Below, one piece after another: positions 47,235-57,757 of a stretch of 64,000 bases of DNA; positions within the stretch are counted from its first letter, which is position 1, and the number at the start of each line of letters is the position of its first letter. The notes under the pieces were generated by a model that worked only from the letters and a program-made list of their open reading frames with translations, was not told where the DNA came from and searched no databases. Made by a program: the position numbers and the translations under genes. This stretch comes from Strobilurus pachycystidiatus (lineage: Eukaryota; Basidiomycota; Agaricomycetes; Agaricales; Physalacriaceae), in the NCBI GenBank assembly GCA_019915135.1, contig JAHLMK010000001.1, positions 5,952,001-6,016,000 of the forward strand. The letters are read 5' to 3'.

Positions 47235-47301
47235 CTCGCAGGTTTTTTTGCTCATCCCTCACCATCTTTCCAACACATACACATCTCCAGATAACGCAGA
47301 A

Positions 47302-47872
47302 ATGCCAAGCTCTCACCGAAGAGACCGTGACCGGTAGGTAGGTAGGTGCATCGCCGTCTGGTGGTCATCCTGGACCTCGACCTCAGAACTCCAATCCATC
47401 AGTATATGGTCCAGCGAACTCAATGGCAGGTCCATCAAGAACGAGTTCTAGTGGACAATGGGCGCCGCCAAGCGCCAGTCCCCAACTTCTGCATCACCCC
47501 TTTACTCACAACAACAATGGCTCACGTAGCCGTTCATCAATGAGCAATTATGCAAACAGTCCTCCTCCGAGTCAGAGTCACCCAGGGAGTCCTCTTCATG
47601 GACAATACCGTATGACGAGTCCTCAGCCTCACCCAGCAATGGGTAAATTTGCAAATAGTCCTCCTCCAAGTCAGAGTCGTCCCACAGGAAGTTCTCGTCA
47701 TCGACAACACCAGATGATGAGTCCCCAGCACCGAGTTCTACCTGGAGATTCTGGAATGCCAATGAATCCCTCGTTCGGGCAAGCTATGGGTTTGGGGGGA
47801 AGTGGGAACACATGGGGGTCTTCGAGTCAACACCCGCACCAGCCCTCAGGCTGGGACGGGTCCAGATACTAA
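47302..47872 (+). CDS. Low-complexity Ser/Pro/Gln-rich protein, possibly damaged paralogue of the gene at 48422
   Basis: I do not recognise a family. The ATG at 47302 gives MPSSHRRDRDR, resembling the start of the next gene (MPSSYHRSSHRRGRSR), but runs into TAG in a GTAG tandem repeat. The open frame resumes as MAGPSRTSSSGQWAPPSASP from 47423 and ends GWDGSRY at 47872. An intron from 47327 (GTGACC donor) to 47414 (CCAG acceptor) would join both parts in frame, though the donor is weak. The body has two copies of a (A)NSPPPSQS segment, each followed by a Gln/His stretch, GSSRHRQHQMMSPQHR. About 160 residues. TATA box and leader resemble the neighbour, suggesting an old duplication. It could be an intact disordered protein or a pseudogene. 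Confidence 0.4.
47334..47347. repeat. Short (GTAG)n repeat at the start of the gene at 47302
   Basis: GTAGGTAGGTAGGT, three and a half units, containing the in-frame TAG. Confidence 0.8.
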
Positions 47873-48421
47873 GTTCACTTGTGGCACAGTGTAGTAGTAC
47901 GTCGATGTAACCTGCAGTGGAGCACTGACAAGGTACACGATGAGTTGATAGTGAGAGTTTATGAATTTGTTTGTTTTTCATGCTTTTGAATGCGACGATT
48001 TGAACGTGGAGTCGAAAGCATGTGCCTGTAATACAAGAAAGTTGTAGTAGCTTGAAGAGGGCCCCGCAATCACCGCTACCGTGGCTTCGCAAGATAGAGA
48101 TGTAAATGTGACAGTGAAGATCTCTGCGAGCTGCTAGTACCTTGTATGAAGACGTGCCTAAGGGTCAGAGGAACCGTGGGCGCCCCATCTTTTTAGTTGC
48201 ACTCCGCGGCCTCAGTCCAAAGCGGCTCCTCTATGGCTATTAGCGATGGTCCATATTTGCATGAATAGAAGGATCCGCACCAGCACATCCAGTGATCGCC
48301 GACAGGGATCCACATGCGCGATCTGCACTTGTTACTAACGTGGACCTATAAAGAGCAAGGACTCTCTCGGTCAATCCTCACCACCACCCACCATTACAAC
48401 ACACCTGCTCTATCCACAGCA
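47873..48421. other. Intergenic region
   Basis: 3' flank of the gene at 47302 and promoter of the gene at 48422, including a TATAAAG box at 48347-48353. Confidence 0.6.
48347..48353 (+). promoter_or_regulatory. TATA box of the RS/RD-rich gene
   Basis: TATAAAG about 70 bases before the ATG at 48422. Confidence 0.5.
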
Positions 48422-49264
48422 ATGCCCAGCTCTTACCATCGTAGCTCTCACCGAAGAGGCCGCTCTCGCGATCGTGACGACCACTCTCGCGATCGTGACC
48501 ATCGCAGCTCTCATCATGACTCCCGTCGAAGCTCTCACCGAAGGGATCAAGGTTCTCACCGAAGAGACGACCGCTCCCGCGATCGTGACCACTCCCGAGG
48601 ACGCTCTCGTGAGCGTGATGACCGCTCTCCTCGCCGAAGCGACAGCTCTCGCGATCGTCACCGCACTCGCGATCGTGACCGCTCTCAAGAACGCTCCCGT
48701 GAGCAGGATGACCGCTCTCGAGGATCCTCATCAAGGAGGAACGACAAGAGTCATGATCGCCGTGACAAGGTCGAGAAGACGTCCATTGTCATCAAAGTCG
48801 CGGAACGCGACGCCCAAATACTCATGGGCTTAAGAGGAGCAATGGCCTCCTCCTCCATCAGTCGAAGCAACTCTAGTCACTCTGTCCATGAAGATGTCAT
48901 CCGGCGTGCTTGGGCACCACTCTCTCAGATCAAGATGATTGGGCCGGCCCATCATCAATACAGACCTTCCCACAGCCGAGATGGCTCGTACAGTCCTTCT
49001 TATTCTGCCACACCCCCACCGTCACCACCGGCCACGCCGATGATTTTCTCGCCTGCTACTGAGCACAACTTCGGTGACCGATCGAACGGTTCTCCCTCTC
49101 CTTACGATCCGTTCGCCACAGGATTTGGGACGTATGCCAGCACTGGTCAATACCAAAATCAGTACACAGGAAGTTCTCCTCCTGGACAGTCACAGCACCG
49201 ACGTAAGAGTAAACAGTCTGGTCACCCTACGAGCTCGTCCCGGAGGGTGCGGTACGAACTTTAG
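48422..49264 (+). CDS. Arg/Ser/Asp-repeat (RS/RD-rich) protein
   Basis: Single-exon protein of 280 residues. The first ~115 residues are almost only Arg, Ser, Asp and His in repeated SRDRD, SSHRR and RSRERDD blocks, like the RS/RD domains of splicing-associated proteins. A short hydrophobic segment follows (KTSIVIKVAERDAQILMGLR), then a Ser/Pro/Tyr-rich disordered half (SATPPPSPPATPMIFSPATE) and a basic end RVRYEL. The codons repeat as variants of CGATCGTGAC, so the DNA itself is repetitive. No RNA-recognition motif is present, so a splicing role is only suggested by composition. Start supported by the TATA box and by similarity to the start of the gene at 47302. The SRPK-like kinase at 11330 would be the type of enzyme that modifies such a domain; there is no evidence that they are linked. 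Confidence 0.65.
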   Translation: MPSSYHRSSHRRGRSRDRDDHSRDRDHRSSHHDSRRSSHRRDQGSHRRDDRSRDRDHSRGRSRERDDRSPRRSDSSRDRHRTRDRDRSQERSREQDDRSRGSSSRRNDKSHDRRDKVEKTSIVIKVAERDAQILMGLRGAMASSSISRSNSSHSVHEDVIRRAWAPLSQIKMIGPAHHQYRPSHSRDGSYSPSYSATPPPSPPATPMIFSPATEHNFGDRSNGSPSPYDPFATGFGTYASTGQYQNQYTGSSPPGQSQHRRKSKQSGHPTSSSRRVRYEL

Positions 49265-50502
49265 TGGAGTAATGGGATTGTAGTTAGTCGAGCAAGATAT
49301 ACGATCAATGGGAAGCGTTGACGTATAAGCAGTGCCAGATGCAGAACATAAACAAACAAATTCATTTTCCGTCTTTCTCTCCGACTCTTCCTCCTTACAG
49401 TTTAAGACCTCCTACGAAGCGGGGAAGGGGAATCTAAGACGCAAGGGCAACTGATCCTCATAGCCACCGCAGCAACGAACAGGAGTCGCACCAAAGATAA
49501 GATTTCGTCCCAGACTAGAGTACATTGTCGACTCAAATTCGGAGTCTTGTTCGCGCCTACAGATTGTCTGTGGGTCCCGATGTTTGCGACTGTCTAGACA
49601 ATGGATCAGAGACGGCAAGTGAAAGCAAGCAACGTGTCCACAAATTTGAAAGTAGTCGACCTGCGTTTCTGGTATAGTGAGATTGCGAAGGAAGCTGGTT
49701 GAGCGACGAGCGCGCTATGTAAGCGGAAGTGGCCCCGAGATGCCGTGGTCGGCACAGACGGAAGCCGATTCAGATTTTGGCCGATCCGAAGAACCGATGC
49801 CAAGCTCTGCTCCTCCGCCATCAAGAAAAATGATCGTCGATTTCGCGATAACTTACCATATGTGTGGGCAAGCGTTGAGACTTGCATGTGCGCTGACATT
49901 TCCACGCAGACGTGCGTATATGAGCATCGCTCGACCACGTCTCCTAACCCATGGCCCAGTGTATGGTCAACAGGTCCTCTTGCAATCGCTGGGACGATAG
50001 GCTCTGGCGGACTAGCGCAAGCTGCCAAACGCTTGCTACGCTGGCCTCGACGGAATGCCCAGTACGCTCTACGGTGTAAAATGCATACTGACCACCCAGT
50101 AGGCGACTGCGCCAATCGATGCAGCGGCAGTCACTGAACGGCTCATGTGATATAACTCCCCACCTTGTGGCGTACTCTATTACAGCTATCAGACAATGCT
50201 TTCTGTTGTCTCCTGACTGCTAACTCTTGACCCAAGGTTGCCTCAACTTCTACACGTACGTCCACACCTACTATGAGTCGTCCGAGACCTCTTCTGGTGT
50301 TGTGACTCTACTCTTATTATACGGTCACCATTTCCCCCTCAATTTTGATCCCCTCGTAGTCCGCTCCTTGTTGAGAAATCAATGCTGTATTATACCGCCT
50401 AAACAATTAGTGTAATATAAGATCGTGACATCGTTAAGTTATGGCGTCTACGATAGGTAAACGTCCGCTGTAAGATCGTGATGTACTGTTTCCCGCTGTA
50501 CA
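49265..50502. other. Intergenic region, no gene supported
   Basis: Contains a 169-codon minus frame (49606-50115) and overlapping plus frames, none with recognisable domains or codon pattern. Otherwise only 3' flanks of the two convergent genes. Confidence 0.5.
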
Positions 50503-51123
50503 TTAAATGAGCACCTCCTGGCACAAACGACTCGGCCTCTGCTTCCAAGACCACGTTCTCTTCCTCTTCACGTCGTTGCGCTTGAGGATCATGGTTGCAA
50601 CGGCACCCGCGTAGTAGTTCTTGTCGAAATGGAAACCAGGCGGGGTTTGTGGCGTGAGTTCTGGTTCGTCCACATCCATATCCATCGCTTCCCTCATCTC
50701 GATCTCCAAGTCTATGTCGATCGAGTGTTCTGCGAGGGACATGATGATCTCGTTCACATAGGTCTGTGAGGAGTAGCGGTTATGCCAGGTGTCGGTGAAT
50801 GTGGGTGACGCTGGAGGTGGCAATGGCTGCGGCGCCCGGAAGCGAGGAGGAATGGAGCGCTTGGAGTTACGACGACGATGTCGCTTCCCTCCAGAGGGAG
50901 AGCACCGTCGGTACTGGCCCGGAGATGGAGAATCGTAGATGAAGGGATCGAGGTTCTGGGATTGGGACCGGCAAGACGGTGCATAGTCGAGGTCACGATC
51001 GTCTAGTTCCTCCGCATCTCCTTCAGACAAGCATAAGAAGGATTTCTGGGCAGCGGCGGGGAGCTGCAATGGCCCGGGGAAGTCGGTTACGGGTTCACGG
51101 ATTTGCATAGCGCAGAGGGTCAT
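50503..51123 (-). CDS. Hypothetical protein, low-complexity, acidic and basic patches
   Basis: Not recognised. One exon of 206 residues from MTLCAMQIREPVTDFPGPLQ to LCQEVLI. It has an acidic patch (SEGDAEELDDRDLDY), a Ser/Pro stretch (DPFIYDSPSPGQYRRCSPSG), a strongly basic run (KRHRRRNSKRSIPPRFR) that could be a nuclear signal, and a later acidic helix-like piece (IDIDLEIEMREAMDMDVDEP). Start chosen because a TATAAAAG box sits about 120 bases upstream (51242-51249); the frame stays open beyond it to 51537 through that box. The composition and promoter style resemble the two genes just to the left. Confidence 0.55.
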   Translation of the reverse strand: MTLCAMQIREPVTDFPGPLQLPAAAQKSFLCLSEGDAEELDDRDLDYAPSCRSQSQNLDPFIYDSPSPGQYRRCSPSGGKRHRRRNSKRSIPPRFRAPQPLPPPASPTFTDTWHNRYSSQTYVNEIIMSLAEHSIDIDLEIEMREAMDMDVDEPELTPQTPPGFHFDKNYYAGAVATMILKRNDVKRKRTWSWKQRPSRLCQEVLI

Positions 51124-51241
51124 TATGGGTAAGTTCAAATGATGGGGTCGTATCGTAAAGCAGCCAGCTGCAGGTCTAGGAGCGGATGCGAATGCTCTGG
51201 GGCGAGAAGAAGGATTATGGGAAGACGACGGGTCTTGTCGT

Positions 51242-51249
51242 CTTTTATA
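51242..51249 (-). promoter_or_regulatory. TATA box of the gene at 50503-51123
   Basis: TATAAAAG on the minus strand, 119-126 bases before the ATG at 51123. Confidence 0.45.
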
Positions 51250-53281
51250 AGCGGGGGAACAATAACAGTGTGGAATTGTGGATGCTGTAATGAGCTCGGA
51301 AGAGAACAATGAGATGGTCTTGTGATCTTGTTCTTCGCGGGCGTCGGGATAGAAGAAGAATGGACATCCCCAGATACGGCCATCCCTGCGTAGAGGTTCG
51401 CATGGAGTGTCCGTTTGCGTTCGCAATGAAACAAGCCGCTGAAGGAGATGCCTTTTTCTGGATGAAGGACATCGGCACCGGGCAAAGACAAAAAGGAAAT
51501 GCCAAGCGAAGCACTCGATGGGGAAGCCGCAGAACAATAAACGTCATGGTGACATAAGCCGCGGAGGTATCCGACGGAACACTCCGGTTGATCGCAGTGC
51601 CAGCGTTCCTCTCCTTCTCTCTCCGAGGTCTGTTCTCCGATTTGACAGGATCACGACTGCCTGTCCTCAGTATCTTGTTAATCATAATCTAGACCACCTC
51701 ATCTCTGATCCTCCAGCAGCTCGTCACGGGTCGACGATAACATGTAAGTACTCCAGCTCGTAAGTCAACCTCTATATGGCTCAAGCTTCGGGTTAGTCCA
51801 GATATCTTCCCAGTCGTCAGTAACATTCTGGATACGAGATGGCGGTCTCTGATGGTTGGTGAAGATACTCTGCCAATTTAATAACGGAAATGTGCCAGTT
51901 GAGGCTCTACAATCGGGGAAAACACGCTGGCGCCTCGTAGCCATCACTATCGCAGTGCTTGGACACCGGACAACACTGTGATTGGAGTGACGGTTGTTTT
52001 TGTCTCATCTATTTCGCTCCTTGTGGTGGAAAACTCTGGTGGTAACGTGTTGAAGTGCGGTCTTATTCAGCTGGTTCCGAAGTTGTAAGTTTCATGGCTG
52101 TACACGGAGTGTTACGGACTTATTGTTCATTCACCGATTTTTGACTCTGTGTCTGCAGCACGTTTCAGGCCCTTCATGTGGGTGCACTCATCGAATCAAG
52201 GTGAGGTCGCCGGATCTGGCCTCCCTACACAGTTACACTGAGCAAGTAGTACTTCGAAGATCACACGAACAGCTTTGAACCAATCTTCGGTATCTTTACT
52301 CGACTTGGGGAAGGCTATATGATCATGATTGCGCACAGACCCAACGTCTCATGTTGGGCGGCGAAGTCTCTTCCACGGCGCCAATCACTTCCACTTTTCT
52401 GTGCCTCGTGAGCTGACGTGACTGTTGACTAGGAGGCCCAAATCTTCCCCGAGGACCAAACGTAATCCCGAGACTCAGCACCCAGGTCTCAGGCCTCAGG
52501 CCGTGCAGTGGCACTGGAGCATATGTACATAATAAAGACCATTGTATCTTGTCCAGTATTTTTCCCGCGCTCTCCGTTCTGACCTATCCAAGCTTTCTGT
52601 GGCGGCGCCTTGCAGAGCAGTCACCGCTCGAGGGTCTTTTCGAAGCTGCTGGCGCGCTCAGCTCGAGTATCCACGCACATGATCGCGATAGACATGAGTG
52701 ACATATGGTCATCAAACGGAACTCAGCTTCCCGGCCGCTATGGCACTGCCGTCGCAGATTTCCTTAGACTCAAATGCGATGCTGGTCGGACTGCTTGTTG
52801 TGTGGACACTGATCCCCTTGGAGTACACGGCTTGAAGATATCGACGCTGAAAGGTGCTCCAAGCAACAAATCATTTGTCCCTGATACTAATATCGGAACC
52901 GGCGCACATCCAGGCCCAATGCATTGAAAACTACGCGTCAAGACCACCGAGCCCGAAATGGCATGCAACGCGAATCCCCCCTGAAACTACGTTGCGAAGG
53001 GTTCAGCAAGAAGGACGGAGCGGGGACGATCAGTGTGAGTATAATCGATATTTTGCAAATTCATGCATGGGGGGCACGGTACGACCTGACTACGTGGTTC
53101 TCTGTGCCACTCGACTGTGCAGGCCCGTGATGTTCTCGAACTTGAACTTGCGGCGGGTATCTGCGATGCCACCGCAGTGGTGTTAAAGGACTGTCGCAGT
53201 GCGGCCAGTCTGTTTCTGCCGTCTTGACTCACTTCAGGCTAACACCCCGCGTCTAATCTGGGCTAGTATCCCTCGCTTTCC

Positions 53282-53288
53282 TATAAAG
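53282..53288 (+). promoter_or_regulatory. TATA box of the Zn2Cys6 gene
   Basis: TATAAAG, about 50 bases before the ATG at 53339. Confidence 0.5.
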
Positions 53289-53338
53289 TCTGGACGACTG
53301 GGTCACAAAATCGACAATAACAACCCGCTTCTAGTACT

Positions 53339-55349
53339 ATGAGCCGCCGATACAACATAGCTCCCAATCTCCAACGAGGCCAAGCATGTATGCATTGTCG
53401 ACGTCGAAAAATGGTGGGCCTCCCTCAAAGTCTACACTACAACCAGCTTCCTTCTGATACGATGTTCAGCGCTGCGATGGAGTGCGCCCGGTGTGCGGAC
53501 AATGCACTCGTGGCAATCGCGTCGATGACTGCCAATACACGGACGGCGGACGTTCCAGGATGGAGATGCTCGAAGAAAGTATCACCAAGGTCGAGGCTCG
53601 CATCCATGAGCTCGAAAATCCCGACGCTATTTCGCCTCCTGTTGTTCTTCATCATCCGTATATATCCCAGGAGGACAATCTGACTAGTACGTGATCTGAA
53701 ATAATGCTCTAAGTGATGGTCGATGCCCATCTGTTGTAGCGTTTGGGAATGAGGATCAATGGTGGACGGCGCCTGAGCCACCCTACCAGATGAGGGCGAT
53801 GTTGTACGTAGTAAAATTTGGAGCGAACTATATCTCTACTGACGGGACACCCTATAGGATTGATAGCTTCCTTGCCTTTGCCTCCGAGTTCGGTTTCTTC
53901 CTGAATGGACCTCGCTTTCGTAATAGCGCGCTGGGGACGTACGCCATCGGACATCCCTCTCGTCCTCTCCCCGCTCTTATGACTGTGGTGTATCTCTTTG
54001 GCTCTTCGCTCTCAGGAAACCCCTCTGTCGCGTCCCATCATAGCACCCTTCTATCTCGAGCACTCTCCCAGGCCGTTGTTTCCCTCTCGAGCACCCACCC
54101 TCATAAGGTCATGCACACCATCCAAGCGGAGTTCCTCCTGGCTTTCTTTCTATTCTCTTCCGGTCGATTCCTGGAAGGAAAATATCACGTCTCGGTCGCC
54201 ATGTCCATCGGTGCAGGTGCCGGTTTGCACAAGATTCGGTCTAGTGAGGCGCAGCGGAACCCTTCCACTTTGTCGCCTGCGAGAGATCCTATTGAGGAAG
54301 GAGAACGCATTGATGCTTGTTGGACGGGCCTCACAGTGGACAAATCATGGGCTGTCGCGCTGGCTGCGCCGCCCAACCTCCCTTGCCCAAATAACGTCCC
54401 CGGGATGCAGCTCGACACTCCTTGGCCGCTGGAAGTCGAGGAGTACCAGAACGTGAGTACTTCCTCAACGTCACCACACTTGAGACAGGACTGATCCGTT
54501 TGTCCCTTTAGGGTGGCTATCCTCTCAACATTCGCACCTCTCACACTGTGCAGATCTTTCTGAAAGGAGCCAAAGCCACGACTGGAAATGAATACTCCAC
54601 GAAGGCGCTGTTGGGGAAGGCAGCGTTACTATGGGAGAAGGCGACCGATTGTGTTGGTAACTGGAAATCGGGTAAACCACTGGCCTGACCGTCTGTCGCC
54701 GAGGTGCTAACGCCACTCACAGATATGGACGAACTGGAGTCAGGAACATTCTATTCAGCATTCAACACCGTTGATCGGCTCATCGAAGCCCTGCTGGCGA
54801 GTTTGACGCCGCCCAACCAACTTCCCAACCGCACTCCAGCGAAGATGCGTATGTTGTTCATGGCTCATAACATGACGTACGCGGCTAGGATCCAACTACA
54901 TGGGATCTTCTCCAGGACGAACGCGCCATGTAAACAAAAGGTTATTCACTCCGCGAAGACCGTGTTCAAGATGGCGAGCACGGTCAAGCTGGGCAGCATG
55001 ACACAGATCATCAATCCCGTTATTGGCGTCAGTAGTTTGGACATTGTGCTCCGGTGTGGCCTTGATTGCTGATTCCGACTCTTTGTGCAGGCTGTGTGGG
55101 TTTCAGCAAGCCAATTCTTGTTGGAGGAGATCACCAGCCTTCGGCAAGCCAGGGGTCCCAATCAACCTTCCAGCCAAGAGCTAGAGCTCACAAGCATCTT
55201 CGAAGGTGGCTTGCAGGAGATCCTCCCCCTGGGACGACAATCCGTCCTTCTGAGTAAGTCCGACTCGATCCGCATCAATATCTGAATTTGCCTCATCTTT
55301 GATAGAATATCAACTGCATCAGATTCAAGAAGCGTACTCCGCGATCTAA
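53339..55349 (+). CDS. Zn2Cys6 fungal transcription factor
   Basis: Gal4-type regulator. The binuclear zinc cluster is split by the first intron (about 53414-53470): CMHCRRRKM joins RCDGVRPVCGQC and TRGNRVDDCQYTDG, giving all six Cys. A short coiled coil follows (MEMLEESITKVEARIHELE). The middle region (LIDSFLAFASEFGFFLNGPR, LFGSSLSGNPSVASHHSTLL, HTIQAEFLLAFFLFSSGRFL, GLHKIRS, CWTGLTVDKSWAVALAAPP) is the fungal-specific transcription-factor domain. The C terminus is spliced to LLKYQLHQIQEAYSAI, stop at 55347-55349. About seven short introns, roughly 530 residues, a normal size. Targets unknown. No metabolic cluster is obvious beside it. Confidence 0.9.
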
Positions 55350-55485
55350 GAAGAAGCGAAGCGGTGCATCAGAAGTAAGAGACTAGTTCTCGGAGATTGA
55401 TAAAACTACACGTTACGATACGTACTAAGGGATACAGATTAATACAGTACACGTCCAAAGGGGTGTGCCAATGCAATAGAACGAT

Positions 55486-57001
55486 TTACTGTGCGAATGC
55501 CAACTGTGGCTGCCATACGCCGGGCTCATACGAGTATATGGACACCAAATACGTATTCGCTAACGTCTGAATGGGGTCCCGCTGTCGAATCAATGATGAG
55601 CGTGGTAATATTGACAATAAGTGAGTCAAAGGACTGACAATTTCTTTCCTCTTCATGAGATCGTCAAGGAACAATTGAGCGAATCCAAACGCCACTCCGA
55701 GGTTGGTCCGAGTAGCGTCGAGACATCGGAGGCGCAGCTCTTTCGTACTCTTGCCCTGGGGAGAATCATCGTCAATAGTAGCATCGTGAACCTTGAGTAG
55801 AGAGCGTACGAAACGGAGAGTGACCATTGGGGAAGGAAGGTCGGCTGGGGCGTGAGCGTCGAGCATGCAGTATCGTCGGCCAAGAACATCAAGGAGGCGG
55901 ACGTATGGGATGGGTGTCGAGCTGAAGTTGGGCTTCGGAGTGATGGGAAGGATTGACACCCCAGAATGTCTTTGGATTGTGGCTGTGGGCGGTTCTACAA
56001 TTGTGTGCTTGGCACTGGAATTGGGTTTGGTTTCTAACTGTTTATGGGAGTCAGAAGTCAGAGACCAGCGAACGAGTCCATGAACAGAACGTACCTGCGT
56101 CCCAGACAGCGAGAGGGTATAGTTTTGACACAAGCAATTCTTATCCTGGATGCGGCACCTCTGTATATAAATCACTGTTAGACATTTGGCCATTCAGCCG
56201 CAAACGAGGAGCGTACTGGTGCGTTCTTGTCATTGATGTCTATTATGATTTGTAGCAGAGGGACGAAATCGTCATCTCCGCGAGGCGGCAATGCGGCTCT
56301 TGGTTTGGGATCCGCAGGCACAGACACTCGAGGGTGTCGTTGACGATTCGTGGGGGGAGCCTCGGATTCTGGCGGGGTAACGAAAGCGGTAGGAGTAAGT
56401 TCCATGGGAGTCATCTCCCGCTTGATAGCTTGTGGCGCTGACGTCTGATGTAGCTCTTCGGGGAGATCTAGGCCCAGGGTGTGTCGCTCGGGCGTGATGG
56501 CGAATGAGTAGGTGTGGAAGCCATTGAATTCACGTTGCATGCTCGAGAGTTGAGAGAGCACCAAAGCGGCGTCATGGCGCGGAGAGGCACTGGAACCAGA
56601 AGAAGTCCTCAGGTTCCGACGTGAAGAGGGAGAGGAGGCCATCGGGCTGGGTCTGGCAGCCTGCCTTTGTTCTTTTCTTTCATAGAATTTCAGTTCTTGA
56701 TTCCGTGAGCCCGATGCTAAAGATGACATCAAGTCTTTAGGCTTTGGTTCGTCGTCGCACTGGTATATGGCGCCTCTGCGATGGTACACAGTGGCAAATG
56801 TTGGCGCCGGATGTGGGTCCACGAAGAGCTCCTTCTTCGATGAAGAGGCATTATAGGGTCGGCGTGTGGCGCCGGCTTCTTGCGAAGATATCTGTAAGCC
56901 ATGAACTCGAACTCGAAGAGAAGGGTCGAAGGGGTGCTGGCAAGGTATCAGCTCATGATGGACGGTGAGCGTGTCAGACTTACTGGAGAGTCGTAGGACA
57001 T
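55486..57001 (-). CDS. Hypothetical basidiomycete protein
   Basis: Not recognised. Exon 1 is tiny (MSYDSP, from the ATG at 57001), followed by a 44-base intron and a long exon beginning HPFDPSLRVRVHGLQISSQE. That exon holds a Ser/Arg/Pro-rich region and, near its end, VPLLQIIIDINDKNAP. A short exon follows (RCRIQDKNCLCQNYTLSLSG), then a last exon with RLLDVLGRRYCMLDAHAPAD, LRLRCLDATRTNLGVAFGFA and LANTYLVSIYSYEPGVWQPQ. About 410 residues. Splice sites GTAAGT/CCAG, GTACGC/ACAG and GTACGT/ACAG are good, which supports it as a real gene. No membrane segment or known catalytic motif. Close to and convergent with the Zn2Cys6 gene, 136 bases away. Confidence 0.65.
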
Positions 57002-57757
57002 GGTAGAGGAGCGATACGAGGCAGGATAGAAGAGGGTCAAGATGTATGGGCTGTAGTAATTTGAAATATGACTTAGTACACATAGACTCGGAACGCGAGT
57101 TGCTCACCAGAAAGGCAAGTCGGGATGAATATCAATGACTCCAGCTCGACTGCTGTTGTGAGTTTTATATTCCGGAGAATCGGAGGCTGGATTGGGAAAG
57201 AGCATCGTGGATAGGCTGTGCTTGTTCTGCACAAGGCGCGGCGCGATGCGAAGATCAGCGAGGAAGACAACAAAAGTCAGCCGAGAAAACAACAGGAAAT
57301 CCAGTGGGAATAAGGCAAGGCTTGGAAAGAATAACGATGCCCTTCATGCCTAATGAGGAGCGGGATAATGATCTTCGCTTGTGTGTCCAAGAATTCAGAG
57401 TCAGCATTGAACAAACAAGAGCAAGAAAACAAATACTTCGGCAAATTCGTGAGCTGCGAAGCAAAGAGTGTTCCAAAAGAGAGGATATGTGGCGAGAAGT
57501 CAGAATATGGCATGGGTACATCACAGAATCTATCCCGCATTTGAGCAAGATGGAAGCAGCAGCTGCAACGATCGAGGCGGGCAATTCATTGGGAATATCC
57601 GGAGATTGCCGGGCCTGCCCTAAACCCGCATTTCCTTCTCTGTCCCTTACCACCACAACACCGACGGCGGCGGCGACGACGACGGCGACAACGACGAAGC
57701 ATTAATTTGCTTCATCTTCACACCACTCTCTCTCTGGTACCCTGCCCAGCGCTTTCA
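57002..57757. other. Divergent intergenic region
   Basis: Between the hypothetical gene and eIF2A. A 133-codon plus frame at 57304-57705, ending in poly-Thr, is the only sizeable one. I do not consider it supported. Confidence 0.5.

Larger units (their letters stand above)
45005..47301. other. Intergenic region with eroded third duplication unit
   Basis: End of unit 2, then about 46140-46830 a diverged partial copy of the unit's 3' flank. No DUF2235 exons are present in this third piece. Further right is the upstream region of the gene at 47302. Confidence 0.55.
51124..53338. other. Intergenic region, nothing recognised
   Basis: Divergent upstream regions of the gene at 50503 and the Zn2Cys6 gene. 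Scattered frames up to 146 codons show no domain. Confidence 0.55.

Noticed and set aside
49606..50115. 169-codon minus-strand frame and overlapping plus frames
   Set aside because: No recognisable domain, promoter or splice support. All frames are open by chance in this stretch.
57304..57705. 133-codon plus frame ending in poly-Thr
   Set aside because: Lies in the divergent promoter region before eIF2A. Low-complexity end, no family.
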